From: Nocardia niigatensis NBRC 100131
GTDB lineage: Bacteria > Actinomycetota > Actinomycetes > Mycobacteriales > Mycobacteriaceae
NCBI RefSeq assembly: GCF_000308655.1
Contig: NZ_BAGC01000052.1
Span: 62,001-126,000 of the forward strand
Length of the DNA: 64,000 nt
Direction of reading: 5' to 3'
This document shows, in pieces, positions 17,007-25,960 of this stretch (position 1 is the first letter of the stretch; the number at the start of each line of letters is the position of its first letter). Made by a program: the position numbers and the translations under genes. The notes beneath the pieces are model-generated. The model had not been told where the DNA came from. It saw only the letters and a program-made list of their open reading frames with translations, and searched no databases.

Positions 17007-17413
17007 GCGTCCACCCCGGGTACGGCGGCCGCGAACGCGGGCTCGACCACCTCGGCCGTGGAGTCGTCGCGCCGGACCACCTGCCAGCGCGCGGACACCC
17101 GATCACCGATCGAGAGGGCCGGGGATTCCGGGTGCACGGTCGCGCGGATCAGCGGGCCGCCGTCGAGGACGATCTCGGCGATGGTGAACGGCCCCGCACC
17201 CTGCGGATCGATGAGCACGTCCGCCACGGCGAACACCACTCCCTCGGCCCGTAAAGCCTTGGGCAGCAACCGACTCTCCGCCGCCCCGCATATCTCGCAG
17301 CCGAGCCCGATCGGCGGAAAGTACACCCGGCCGCAGTGCGCGCACTCGGCACCGTTCAGCACCGGATCCTCGGGCAATGGGTCGTACAACCGGGGGTGTG
17401 CGGCGACGCGCAT
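17003..17413 (-). CDS. DUF35 OB-fold/rubredoxin-like zinc protein
   Basis: 136 residues from ATG 17413, preceded by AGGAGG. The zinc ribbon is formed by Cys24, Cys27, Cys39 and Cys42 (CAHC and CEIC), followed by an OB-fold with FAVADVLIDPQGAGPFTIAE. DUF35 proteins bind acyl-CoA and serve as partners of thiolase-like enzymes. This is the first gene of the minus-strand operon and its stop overlaps the thiolase start (ATGA). That coupling supports a stoichiometric complex. Confidence 0.9.
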   Translation of the reverse strand: MRVAAHPRLYDPLPEDPVLNGAECAHCGRVYFPPIGLGCEICGAAESRLLPKALRAEGVVFAVADVLIDPQGAGPFTIAEIVLDGGPLIRATVHPESPALSIGDRVSARWQVVRRDDSTAEVVEPAFAAAVPGVDA

Positions 17414-17434
17414 CGGAACCTCCTGCAACTTCCT

Positions 17435-17450
17435 TGCTAAGCGTTCAACA
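17435..17450. promoter_or_regulatory. Candidate TetR operator before the DUF35 operon
   Basis: Imperfect palindrome TGCTAAGCGTTCAACA (10 of 16 positions symmetric) about 20 bases before the DUF35 start. Size and position suit a TetR-type operator and the operon ends with a TetR gene. The symmetry is modest, so confidence is low. Confidence 0.3.
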
Positions 17451-17537
17451 AATGCGAATGTAAGCTACGCCATAGTGGATGTAAATACCCCCGGGACAGC
17501 GAAGGCGGCCCGAGCCCGGAGACCGCCCGAAAACGAC

Positions 17538-17573
17538 GACCGCCCGCGCAGGCCGGAGCCTGCACGGGCGGTC
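17538..17573 (-). terminator. Terminator after the SDR gene at 17600
   Basis: Stem of 16 pairs with one mismatch around a four-base loop (GCAGGC, CGGA, GCCTGC at the tip). It lies 27 bases beyond the stop of the minus-strand SDR gene and separates it from the DUF35 operon. Confidence 0.7.
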
Positions 17574-17599
17574 GGGTGACCCGGATTACGAACCGATCG

Positions 17600-18418
17600 T
17601 CAGTTACCTTGGGCCGCAGCCGAAATCGGCTGCCACTGCCGCCAGGTCTCGAGCCGGGACTCGTAGTCGGCGGTGGCGATGGCCAGCGGGACCTCGCCGA
17701 GGAACATGCGCAGCGGCGGCTGGTCGGCATCGACCACGGCGAGGATCGCGCCGCTGGTGGCGGTCGGATCACCGCTGCGGACCGACGAACGCTGGGCGGC
17801 GCGGGCCGCGCGGGCCGCGTCATAGACGGGGTTGGGGGTGGCGTGCCGCGAGGACGGCCCGGACCAGTCGGTGGCGAAGCCGCCCGGCTCGATCAGGGTG
17901 ACGTGAATGCCGAAGGGCGCGACCTCCTGAGCAAGGGACTGCGACAGGCCCTCGAGCGCCCACTTCGACGCGTGGTACGCGCCCAGGTTCTGGAAGGCGG
18001 AGATGCCGCCGATGCTGGAGACCTGCAGGATGTGCCCGCTCCCCTGCGCGCGCAGGATGGGCAGCGCCGCCTGGGTCACCCAGACCGCGCCGAACACATT
18101 GGTTTCCAGCTGATCTCGCCATTCCTGTTCGGTCAGCTCCTCGAGCATGCCGAACTGGCCGTAGCCGGCATTGTTCACGACGATGTCGAGGCGTCCGAAA
18201 TGGTCGGCCGCCTGCTGCACAGCGGCGAAGTCGGCATCGCGGTCGGTGACGTCGAGCCGCAGCGCCAGGAAGGTCTCCGGGTACTTGGCGACCAGTTCGT
18301 CGAGGGTGCTCAGATCGCGCGCGGTGCCGGCGACCCGGTCCCCCCGCTCCAGTGCGGCGAGCGCCCATTCCCGCCCGAAACCCCTTGATACGCCGGTAAT
18401 GAACCACACTTTGCTCAT
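17600..18418 (-). CDS. SDR-family oxidoreductase (classical, NADP-type)
   Basis: 272 residues from ATG 18418. Motifs: VWFITGVSRGFGREWALAAL for the cofactor fold, NNAGYGQFGMLEEL for NNAG, QVSSIGG for the catalytic serine and YHASKWALEG for Tyr-x-x-x-Lys. The GVSRGFG form with a following Arg resembles the retinol-dehydrogenase-like and ketoreductase-like SDRs common in Nocardia. The gene is monocistronic, closed by the 17538 terminator and divergent from the lipase. The substrate is unknown. Confidence 0.88.
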   Translation of the reverse strand: MSKVWFITGVSRGFGREWALAALERGDRVAGTARDLSTLDELVAKYPETFLALRLDVTDRDADFAAVQQAADHFGRLDIVVNNAGYGQFGMLEELTEQEWRDQLETNVFGAVWVTQAALPILRAQGSGHILQVSSIGGISAFQNLGAYHASKWALEGLSQSLAQEVAPFGIHVTLIEPGGFATDWSGPSSRHATPNPVYDAARAARAAQRSSVRSGDPTATSGAILAVVDADQPPLRMFLGEVPLAIATADYESRLETWRQWQPISAAAQGN

Positions 18419-18570
18419 TTCCCCGACCCTAGACAGCTGGAGTGCACTCGAAGCAAGGGGCGAAGCCGTCGCGCAGCCGGAAATTCGGCGATGCGCGCGA
18501 TGTGCCGATTCCGCCACGCGTGCATATTGCGAGCCCGGTCACACCTGTGGCAGAGTGAGCTCCGCAATAT

Positions 18571-18588
18571 TGAGACTAGACAGTCTCA
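18571..18588. promoter_or_regulatory. Perfect inverted repeat operator before the lipase gene
   Basis: TGAGACT, spacer AGAC, AGTCTCA: two perfect 7-bp arms, 18 bp in all, ending 29 bases before the lipase start. This is the geometry of TetR-family operators. It lies in the spacer shared with the divergent SDR gene at 17600, so either or both genes may be controlled. Confidence 0.6.
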
Positions 18589-18617
18589 CATGGGGATCAG
18601 GGTGAGGAAGTGGGTCG

Positions 18618-20012
18618 ATGAAGACCAGGCGGCTGACCGGGCGATTACTGCGACTCGGGACGGTATCCATCAGTGCACTGGTGGTGGCGGGCATGACCGC
18701 GGGACCGGCGTCGGCCGATCCCGCCCTGCCCTCGATCGCGCCGGCGCAGATCGTGCCGCTACCCCCGGAACTCGACCCGGGGTTCTATCAGCCGCCCGCC
18801 GACGTGGTCGCGGCCGCCGCGCCCGGCGAGATCATCGCGGCCCGGCAGGTCGATATCGCCAACTTCGGGCTGATCCCGCTCAACGTGGATGCCTGGCAGG
18901 TCTCCTACCGCTCCAACAACGGTCGCGACGAGGCGATCCCGGCGGTGGCCACGCTCATCAAGCCGCGCGGGGTCTCGCCGGCGCCGCGCAAGCTGCTCTC
19001 GGTGCAGATCGCCGAGGACTCCACCGCGGGCTACTGCAGTCCCTCCTATGCGCTGCAACACCTTTCGGCCGCGCCGTTGCTCGGGCAGATCGTCGCGCCC
19101 GCCGAGTTCCTGTTCGCGCAGTCCGCGCTACAGAAGGGCTACGCGGTGGTGATCCCCGATCACGAGGGCCCGAACTCGGCCTACGCGGCGGGTCCGCTGG
19201 GCGGGCGCATCACCCTCGACGGCATTCGCGCCGCCACCTCCTTCGCACCGCTCGAGGTCGGGCCGGGCGCACCGGTGGCCCTGTACGGCTACTCGGGCGG
19301 ATCCATGCCCACCATGCACGCCGCCGAAATGCGCAAAACCTATGCGCCGGAACTGAATATCGTCGGCGCGGCGTCCGGCGGCATCGGCGCCGATCTGGGC
19401 GCGACCCTGCTCATGGCCAACAATCAGGCGACCGCGGGTCTGGTACTCGGCGCGGTACTGGGCCTGTCGCGCGAATATCCGGACTTCAACGCTCTGCTCG
19501 ATCAGAAGCTCGACCCGGTCGGGCAGCTGCTGCGCGCGGTGAAGGCGCCGTTCTGCGTGCAGTACCAGTCCGCGCTCCTGCCATTCCTGAACATCACCGG
19601 AATGATCAATTCGGCCGACCCGTTGCAGGAACCGGCAGTGCAGGCCATGCTCGAGGACACCCGCCTGGGCAAGAGCCTGCCCGACATGCCGCTGTTCATC
19701 TGGCACTCGCGGTGGGACGAGATCCTGCCGCTGCCCTCCACCAACCAGCTGGTCGACACCTACTGCCAGCATCCGGACGCCCAGGTGACCTACACCCGGG
19801 ACTGGGCCAGCGAGCACATCATGGCCGAGGTCACCGGTGGCCCCGCCGCGCTCATGTGGCTGTTCGACCGGCTGAACGGCGTTGCGGCGCAACCGGGTTG
19901 CTCCACCGCCGACATGCCGTCCATGCTCGGCACCCCCGGCGAGCTGCAGACCCTCGGCGACACCCTGGGCGAGACCCTGGCCTCGTTCTTCGGTAAGCCC
20001 ATCGGGGCCTGA
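18618..20012 (+). CDS. Secreted lipase (LIP/secretory lipase family)
   Basis: 464 residues. A Sec signal peptide (basic MKTRRLTGRLLRLG, hydrophobic SALVVAGMTAG, cleavage after ASA near residue 33) is followed by an alpha/beta hydrolase of the secretory lipase family. The nucleophile elbow is GYSGGS with Ser226. HSRWDEILP and SEHIMAE carry the likely catalytic Asp and His. Cysteines in AGYCSPS, APFCVQY, VDTYCQH and QPGCSTAD suggest disulphides, as expected outside the cell. Such enzymes hydrolyse triacylglycerols or esters at the surface. The upstream palindrome at 18571 points to repression. Confidence 0.9.
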   Translation: MKTRRLTGRLLRLGTVSISALVVAGMTAGPASADPALPSIAPAQIVPLPPELDPGFYQPPADVVAAAAPGEIIAARQVDIANFGLIPLNVDAWQVSYRSNNGRDEAIPAVATLIKPRGVSPAPRKLLSVQIAEDSTAGYCSPSYALQHLSAAPLLGQIVAPAEFLFAQSALQKGYAVVIPDHEGPNSAYAAGPLGGRITLDGIRAATSFAPLEVGPGAPVALYGYSGGSMPTMHAAEMRKTYAPELNIVGAASGGIGADLGATLLMANNQATAGLVLGAVLGLSREYPDFNALLDQKLDPVGQLLRAVKAPFCVQYQSALLPFLNITGMINSADPLQEPAVQAMLEDTRLGKSLPDMPLFIWHSRWDEILPLPSTNQLVDTYCQHPDAQVTYTRDWASEHIMAEVTGGPAALMWLFDRLNGVAAQPGCSTADMPSMLGTPGELQTLGDTLGETLASFFGKPIGA

Positions 20013-20113
20013 CCACCCCTGGAGCGTTGCTGCCGCCGGATACCGATCCAGCGACAGCAACGTGTCAGCTACCTTGGATGGAGCAGAAGAAATCGACTCC
20101 GCGGAGGGTGAGC

Positions 20114-21214
20114 ATGCTGCATACCGATATCCCCACGCACGGCGAGATTCTGGCGCTGGCGTCGACCACCGGACCGTGGTGCGTATCCGTTTACACCCCG
20201 ACCGAGCGGGACACCCCGACTCCGGACAAGAACCGGTTGGCTTTCGAGAATCAGGTGAAAGAGGCGCTCGACCGGGTAACAGACAAGGAAGCCCGGATCG
20301 CCCTGACCGACGCGTTCGCCGACCTCATCGACGACGAGGACTACTGGCGCTTCCAGTCCCGCACCCTGGCCGTGCACGCGACCCCCGACGTCCTGCGCAC
20401 CTACCGCCTGCCGAACCGGCTCGAACCCAGCTCCACCCTCGGTGACCGCTTCTACATCAAGCCGCTGCTGCGAGCGGTGACCTTTCCGCAAACCGCCTTC
20501 GTGCTCGCGCTGTCCGAGAACGCGGTGCGGCTGGTCGAGGTCGCGGCCGAGGGGCCGGCCGAGGAGGTGGCCGTCGCCGGACTCCCGACCGATCTGAACA
20601 AGTACCTGGATCTGCCGCCGCTGGGCCGCACCCCGCACGGCCGCCTGCAGGGCAGCGAGGGTCGCAAGGTGCGGGTGCGGCAGTTCTGCCGGGCCGTGGA
20701 CCAGGCCTTGCGGCCGGTGCTGGCCGGGCACGACATCCCGCTCATCCTGGCCGCCGCCGAACCGACGGATTCGCTGTACCGATCGGTCGAAAGCTACCCG
20801 CTGCTGCTGGCCGAGGGCATCCCCGGCAACCCCGAGCACCTCTCCGACGGCGACCTCGCGGCCCGCGCGCGCGCACTGCTCGATCAGCACTACGCCGCCG
20901 AATTGGCCGACGTCCGAGGCGAATTCGAGAAGCGCCGCAGCGACGGCCGCGGCGCCATCGACCTGTCCGACATCGCCCGCGCCGCCACCTTCGGCATCGT
21001 GCACACCCTCTTCGTCGACATCGACGCGTCCGTGCCCGGCTCCCTGACCGACGACGGCGCGTTCACCGCGGCCTCCGGCGACGGCGACGCCCCCGACGTC
21101 CTCGATGAGATCTCCAGGCGCGTGCTGCTTTCCAACGGCCGCGTGCTGGCCGTGCGCGCCGACGACATTCCCGATGGCGCGCACGCGGCGGCCATCCTCC
21201 GATACACGCCCTAG
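20114..21214 (+). CDS. baeRF-family (bacterial archaeo-eukaryotic release-factor-like) protein
   Basis: 366 residues from ATG 20114, which follows GGAGGG; the frame opens earlier but without protein-like sequence. The order of parts is an N-terminal domain with CVSVYTPTERDTPTPDKNR, a central domain with GDRFYIKPLLRAVTF, ALSENAVRLVEVA, and a C-terminal domain ending ISRRVLLSNGRVLAVRADD. This is the layout of the baeRF (eRF1/Pelota-like) families found widely in bacteria, whose action on ribosomes is predicted rather than shown. No translation genes adjoin it. Confidence 0.75.
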   Translation: MLHTDIPTHGEILALASTTGPWCVSVYTPTERDTPTPDKNRLAFENQVKEALDRVTDKEARIALTDAFADLIDDEDYWRFQSRTLAVHATPDVLRTYRLPNRLEPSSTLGDRFYIKPLLRAVTFPQTAFVLALSENAVRLVEVAAEGPAEEVAVAGLPTDLNKYLDLPPLGRTPHGRLQGSEGRKVRVRQFCRAVDQALRPVLAGHDIPLILAAAEPTDSLYRSVESYPLLLAEGIPGNPEHLSDGDLAARARALLDQHYAAELADVRGEFEKRRSDGRGAIDLSDIARAATFGIVHTLFVDIDASVPGSLTDDGAFTAASGDGDAPDVLDEISRRVLLSNGRVLAVRADDIPDGAHAAAILRYTP

Positions 21215-21472
21215 CCGTACTCACCTGGCCCGGCCCGGACACGCCGGGGTAACCCACGTCACCCGACCGGTCCCCCCGAAACCGGGGGCGGGTGACCGTG
21301 CTCACACTGCTCGCGCCCCCTTTCCTCGGACCCTCGCCGGGTCATCGTGCGGTAACGAATCATTCGTGTGAGTAACGCTCGGATCTCTCGTGACGACGTC
21401 TCCGGTGGTAGACGGCCCGAACGCGCGCAGGGCCTGACAGTTCACTTGTCGGGGTGAAATGGGGATTCGGGC

Positions 21473-23107
21473 ATGGATATTCGTGGCTTCATGAAGCGAC
21501 ATAGGATTGCGTCGGCGGTCGCGGCGCCGGCGACGCTGGGCATAGCGGTCGCGGTCGCGGCGACGTTCGCGCTCACGTCCTCACCGGATTCGAAGCAGGC
21601 CGAGCCGGCCCTCAAGGCGTCGGTCACGGAATGCCATGACATGGTGACCATCTCGGTCGCCGGGCGCAATGACTCACCGCAGGCCGGCACGACGAAGATG
21701 CTGGTCGACGCCAATGGCAACGAGCTGCCCGCCGCACTGTCGGACGACTACCAGAGCCACTGGGTGGACCCGGTGGTGAACGCGCCCGGCGGCTCGGTCG
21801 ACTCCAATTCGTACTGGGCGGTGTACGTCTCCTACCCGGCGAACCTGGACAGCTACGAGAACGCCGTGGACACCGGCGTCGCCAATACCGAACAGGTCAT
21901 GCGGGACATCTCCGCAGCCTGCCCCAACACCAAGTTCGCCATCGTCGGCTACAGCGAGGGCGCGGATGTGACGCGCCGGGTCGCCATGGACATCGGCCAC
22001 CAGAGCGCCGGAGCGGACGGCAAGTACGGGATCGTGGACCCGGGCAATGTGGCCGGTGTCGTCATCCTCGCCGACTCGGGCCGATCGGCGGGCGAGGGCC
22101 CGTTCCCGGGCGCCAAGGACCCCAGCCATCCCGACAACTTCGGCCAGACCTATCAGACCGGCAAGGACATCGCCGGCGGCCAGGGCGCACTCTCCGACCA
22201 CTCCGGTGACTTCGGCGCGCTGAACGGCCGCATCGCCTCCTTCTGCTCCGACGGCGACCTCACCTGCGCGGCACCGAAGAACATCTCGCTGCTGCAACTG
22301 GCCATCAATGTCGGCCGCCAGATCAACGCCGACCAGATGCAGAGCGACGGCCTCACCCCCACCACCGGCATTGATGTGGCCGTGGTGCTGGGCAAGATCG
22401 CGGGCAACGCCTTCGCCGATATCGCGCACAATCCGGGCTGGTGGACCAGCAAGGAAACCTTCCTCGACGTCCTGCTCAAGGTCTCGCAGCCCGACTACAA
22501 GCCGAACCAGGACAACCCGACCCCGGTGGCCGCGGATTCCATCCAGGCCGAGAACATGTCGCCGCTGGCCTACCTGCCGCAGAAGGTGTTCAACGAGGTC
22601 ATCGGGCTGATCACCACCAACCAGAACACCATCCCGGTGCTGCTCAACGACCCGTACAACCTCACCCTGGGCCCGAACGGCACCGGCCACCACTTCGACT
22701 ACTGGCACGACTCCAACCCGGACAACGGCAAGCCGGTGAGCTCCGCGGACTACGCCGCGGCCTGGCTCACCGAACTCGCCAAGGAAGCCCAGGCGGGCCA
22801 GCTGAACCCCAAGACCCTGACCGCGACGAGCACCACCACCCGTGCCCCGGCCGCCTTGGCCGCCGCCCCGAAGACCGCGGTCCCCGGCAGCACCACACCC
22901 CCGAGCGGTACCACCACCCCGGTGGCCGGCACGACCACTCCGGTCACGACGACGCCGCCGGTCACCACGACACCGCCCACCACCGTCACGCCTGACACCA
23001 CCACGCCGGCGGTGACGACCACTCCCCCCGTGACCACCACCACGGCCCCGGCCACCACCACGACGACCACCACGACCACACCGCCGACCACCACTCCCTC
23101 GCACTGA
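21473..23107 (+). CDS. Secreted cutinase-family esterase with Thr/Pro-rich tail
   Basis: 544 residues. A basic start and hydrophobic segment (SAVAAPATLGIAVAVAATFA) form a signal peptide or anchor, and ATG 21491 is a possible shorter start. The cutinase-like alpha/beta hydrolase has its nucleophile elbow at GYSEGAD (Ser161), VVILADSGR and the CSDGDLTC disulphide region. GHHFDYWHD lies before the tail. The last 85 or so residues are almost only Thr, Pro and Val, typical of O-mannosylated cell-wall tails. Related mycobacterial proteins are esterases or lipases on the surface. It is monocistronic and ends at a strong terminator. Confidence 0.88.
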   Translation: MDIRGFMKRHRIASAVAAPATLGIAVAVAATFALTSSPDSKQAEPALKASVTECHDMVTISVAGRNDSPQAGTTKMLVDANGNELPAALSDDYQSHWVDPVVNAPGGSVDSNSYWAVYVSYPANLDSYENAVDTGVANTEQVMRDISAACPNTKFAIVGYSEGADVTRRVAMDIGHQSAGADGKYGIVDPGNVAGVVILADSGRSAGEGPFPGAKDPSHPDNFGQTYQTGKDIAGGQGALSDHSGDFGALNGRIASFCSDGDLTCAAPKNISLLQLAINVGRQINADQMQSDGLTPTTGIDVAVVLGKIAGNAFADIAHNPGWWTSKETFLDVLLKVSQPDYKPNQDNPTPVAADSIQAENMSPLAYLPQKVFNEVIGLITTNQNTIPVLLNDPYNLTLGPNGTGHHFDYWHDSNPDNGKPVSSADYAAAWLTELAKEAQAGQLNPKTLTATSTTTRAPAALAAAPKTAVPGSTTPPSGTTTPVAGTTTPVTTTPPVTTTPPTTVTPDTTTPAVTTTPPVTTTTAPATTTTTTTTTPPTTTPSH

Positions 23108-23133
23108 GAACCCGATCTCACCGAGGAACGAGC

Positions 23134-23181
23134 AATGCGCCGGTGCGGCGGCCCTCCAGGGGTCGACCGCACCGGCGCATT
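23134..23181. terminator. Bidirectional terminator between cutinase and uppP
   Basis: Perfect 15-bp arms (AATGCGCCGGTGCGG and its complement) around an 18-base loop, followed by TCTTCGTTG. It lies between two convergent genes. Confidence 0.8.
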
Positions 23182-23209
23182 CTTCGTTGTGCGAGCAGGC
23201 GAGCGGGGA

Positions 23210-24160
23210 TCAGCGGATCGAGAACCAGACCAGGCTGCCGAGGCCGGCCACCAGGCAGTAGATGGCAAAGGGCGTCAGGGTCTTGGTCTCGAAGTAGGCC
23301 GTGAGGAACTTGACCGAGATATAGGACAGGACACCTGCCACCACGCTGCCCGCGAGGGCCGGGCCGAGAATGGCGTGGTTCTCGTGCTTGAACAGCTCCG
23401 GCGTCTTCAGCACACCGGCCGCCAGGATGACCGGGGTGGCCAGCAGGAAGGCGAAGCGGGCGGCATCCTCGTGGCGCATGCCCTTGAACAGGCCGGCGAC
23501 GATGGTGCTGCCGGAGCGGCTGATGCCCGGGAAGAGCGCCGCGATCTGCGCGGCGCCGATCAGGGTGGCGTCGCGAATGCTCAGGCGGGACAGGCGGACA
23601 TCCGAGGCGCGCGCCGGGTCGGTCATGGGGAGCACGATGGTGTCCTCCATGGAGAGGTCGCCGGTGCGGCCGGTCGGGCTGGACAGCACGAACTCCGGCT
23701 CATGCTCACGCTTGCGCATGAGCTCGGCCGACAACAGCACGAAACCGTTGATCGCGAGAAAGATCGATGTCGGGATCGGGGTGCCGAGATAGTTGCGGAC
23801 CGCCTTCTCCAGCAGCAGGCCGGCCAGGCCCACCGGAATCGTCGCGATCACCAGCAGCACACCCAATCTCGCTTCGGGCGTACGTATCTGGCGCGTCAGC
23901 GCCACATCCCACAGACCCTGGATGATGCGCACCCAGTCCCGCCAGAAGAAGATCACCAGGGCGAGCGCGGTGGCGACGTGCATGGCCACCAGCAGCGCCA
24001 GGTATGGGGAGTCCTTGGCCGACATGCTCAGATCGTCGGCCCACTTGCCGCCCACCCAGGCCGGCAGCAGGATGCTGTGGCCGAGGCTGGAGACCGGGAA
24101 GAGTTCACTCACCCCCTGGAGCGCGCCGACGATGATGGACTCCACATAACTGATGGCCAT
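23210..24160 (-). CDS. uppP: Undecaprenyl-diphosphatase
   Basis: 316 residues from ATG 24160. The family signatures are clear: IVGALQGVSELFPVSSLGHS with the conserved glutamate and serine near the N-terminus, and LFPGISRSGSTIVAGLFKGM with the conserved arginine in the second half. About eight membrane segments are visible. The enzyme removes a phosphate from undecaprenyl diphosphate at the membrane, recycling the carrier for peptidoglycan and other wall polymers, and can give bacitracin tolerance. An insertion of about 35 residues (HEPEFVLSSPTGRTGDLSME) between helices is longer than in many homologues. Confidence 0.95.
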   Translation of the reverse strand: MAISYVESIIVGALQGVSELFPVSSLGHSILLPAWVGGKWADDLSMSAKDSPYLALLVAMHVATALALVIFFWRDWVRIIQGLWDVALTRQIRTPEARLGVLLVIATIPVGLAGLLLEKAVRNYLGTPIPTSIFLAINGFVLLSAELMRKREHEPEFVLSSPTGRTGDLSMEDTIVLPMTDPARASDVRLSRLSIRDATLIGAAQIAALFPGISRSGSTIVAGLFKGMRHEDAARFAFLLATPVILAAGVLKTPELFKHENHAILGPALAGSVVAGVLSYISVKFLTAYFETKTLTPFAIYCLVAGLGSLVWFSIR

Positions 24161-24402
24161 TCGAATTCCTGTCGGGGGCGGTGCGGGGATCCGAACACCC
24201 CGATCGCGCCGGGGCAGCTCGCTTGGCGAGGCTACTCGATCCGTGCCGGCGTGCGCACACGTGGTGGATCGGAGGGCATCGGCCGGATCCAGGCACCGGC
24301 CGCGGGGCACCCCGCCGGGGTATTCGATGCGGCGCACGCATCCCCGCGCGCGGCGAATTCCGGCTGGACGCAATCCATTTGCGCCGCGCGGAGCCCGGCT
24401 GC

Positions 24403-24684
24403 GTGGAATACTTCCGCGATATGCAGTACAGGGGATTCGACAATCCCGACGCCGGCGAAGATCCCGAGTTAGCTCAAGCCCGCATCTTCCTGGACGAATT
24501 GGAAAGGCATGTAGTCAAACTGACCCGGCGATTGCAGACCGCACCCACCCCCGAAGCCCGGCAGTCGATCAATGCCGAACTCTCCACGGTGCGCCGGTAT
24601 GTGGATCGCATCCACCACAGATTCCCGGGAATCGCCGTCGCGAATCCATTTCGCGGCTCACCACCCGGAGCGCCCGCGCTCTAG
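24403..24684 (+). CDS. Small hypothetical protein
   Basis: 93 residues from GTG 24403, which has GGAG nine bases upstream; ATG 24421 is an alternative. The core ELAQARIFLDELERHVVKL and QSINAELSTVRRYVDRIHH forms two amphipathic helices likely to pair as a helical hairpin, with a Pro/Gly-rich end. Codon bias is that of a real gene. It is divergent from uppP with about 240 bp between. I recognise no family. Confidence 0.6.
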   Translation: MEYFRDMQYRGFDNPDAGEDPELAQARIFLDELERHVVKLTRRLQTAPTPEARQSINAELSTVRRYVDRIHHRFPGIAVANPFRGSPPGAPAL

Positions 24685-24758
24685 GGCTACCGAGCCAGGC
24701 GTGCGCGCCGGCGTTCGGCGGAGCGGGGAACTGCAGGTCCCGGCACCGGCCAGCCGGT

Positions 24759-25841
24759 TCAGCTCCCGGTCAGATCTGCGATCACGCTGAAGTCCATGAC
24801 ATCTGTTCCCGCCAGGAAGACCGGCTGTGTGGTGTGCGCGCCGCGCACCCGGACCTCACCGCGCGGGCCCCCGTAACTGACCCGCGCCGCCCCGCGCTCG
24901 ATCAGCCGGACATCCAGACTGCGTGCCGCCTCCGCCAGCGAGGCGAACAGCAGCAGGCCCTCGTAACAGGATTCGCCGATGTTGTTCAACGCCGGGGCCA
25001 GTTGCCCGAAGCGGGCGGTGTAGCGGCCGCCGAACGCCATCCCCTCACGTGACACCAGACTCTCGAAATAGCCACAGGCCGTGAACAATCCGCGCGCACT
25101 GTCCGGGCCGCCGGCGTACAGCACGTCCTCGCCGATCATCATGCTCAGCCGCAGCCGCCCGTCGTCCAGCCCGGCCGCCGCGAACGCCCGGTTGAAGGCC
25201 GCGCAGTCCGCGCCGACCATCAACACCAGCACCCCCTGGGCGGGCGAGCGCCGGATCAGGTCCACGGCCGCGGTGAAATCACGGCCGCCCAGCGGGACGA
25301 ACACCTCGCCGACCACGTCGATATCGGTGCCGGACACGAAATCCCAAGTGGCCCTTGCGGTTTCACGGGGCCACACGTAGTCGTTGCCGACCACGCACCA
25401 GCGCCGCACCCCCAGCTCGGAACGGAACCAGCGCAGCGCCGGGAACAATTGCTGATCGGGCGTCTCCCCCACCATGTAGACGCCGTCGGAATCCTCGCCG
25501 CCCTCGTAGAAGGTCGTATAGATGTAGGGCACCCGCCCCGCGGTGTGCGGCGTGATCACCTTGCGGGCATTGGACAGGTGCCACCCGACCACCCCGTCGA
25601 TCATGCCCAGGCTCACCATCCGGTCGATCTGCGCGGCCAGCACCGGCAGCGGCGCGCCGGCATCCACCGTGTGCAGCCGCACCGGGCGGCCCAGAATGCC
25701 CCCGACCGCGTTGATGTCCTCGACGGCCAGCGCCGCGCAGGCCTCACAGGACGGCCCGAAGATACCGGCGGGACCGCTCAGCGGCACCACCAGCGCGAGG
25801 TCCACCGTGGCCCGGCGCGACCGGAGGTCTCGTGGCGTCAT
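24759..25841 (-). CDS. Type 1 periplasmic-binding-fold protein without signal peptide (AmiC-like sensor)
   Basis: 360 residues. The Leu/amide-binding fold is evident: VDLALVVPLSGPAGIFGPSC at the N-terminus, DINAVGGILGRPVRL, a hinge region with VVGNDYVWPRETARATWDF, and QGVLVLMVGADCAAFN. It matches the branched-chain amino acid/amide binding family. There is no signal peptide or lipobox; the mature fold begins about 12 residues after the start. It therefore probably stays in the cytosol as a ligand sensor, as AmiC does in Pseudomonas. It is divergent from a TetR gene with 131 bp between. No transporter genes accompany it. Confidence 0.8.
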   Translation of the reverse strand: MTPRDLRSRRATVDLALVVPLSGPAGIFGPSCEACAALAVEDINAVGGILGRPVRLHTVDAGAPLPVLAAQIDRMVSLGMIDGVVGWHLSNARKVITPHTAGRVPYIYTTFYEGGEDSDGVYMVGETPDQQLFPALRWFRSELGVRRWCVVGNDYVWPRETARATWDFVSGTDIDVVGEVFVPLGGRDFTAAVDLIRRSPAQGVLVLMVGADCAAFNRAFAAAGLDDGRLRLSMMIGEDVLYAGGPDSARGLFTACGYFESLVSREGMAFGGRYTARFGQLAPALNNIGESCYEGLLLFASLAEAARSLDVRLIERGAARVSYGGPRGEVRVRGAHTTQPVFLAGTDVMDFSVIADLTGS

Positions 25842-25875
25842 GGATCATCACCACCGTCGTCTCTGCCGGCGTCCG

Positions 25876-25918
25876 CGCGGTACGACGCGGTACATGCCGG
25901 AGGGGCACGATAGTACCG
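25876..25918. promoter_or_regulatory. CGGTAC repeats in the divergent sensor/TetR spacer
   Basis: CGCGGTAC occurs at 25876-25883 and again at 25886-25893, ten bases apart, and the inverted form GTACCG at 25913-25918. The cluster lies between the divergent starts 25841 and 25973 and is a reasonable operator candidate for the TetR protein. Confidence 0.4.
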
Positions 25919-25960
25919 TTTCGCCGCGAACCGGGAAATTGCCACAGCCGGCGGCCGCCC

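Noticed and set aside
14248..17579. Plus-strand frames of more than 500 codons across the acyl-CoA operon
   Set aside because: Shadows of the minus-strand operon; residues are Arg/Gly/His-rich and lack any fold signature.
22840..23104. Thr/Pro repeat tract at the 3' end of the cutinase gene as a DNA tandem repeat or CRISPR
   Set aside because: Copies vary in length and wording and are explained by a Thr/Pro-rich protein tail; no constant repeat with unique spacers.
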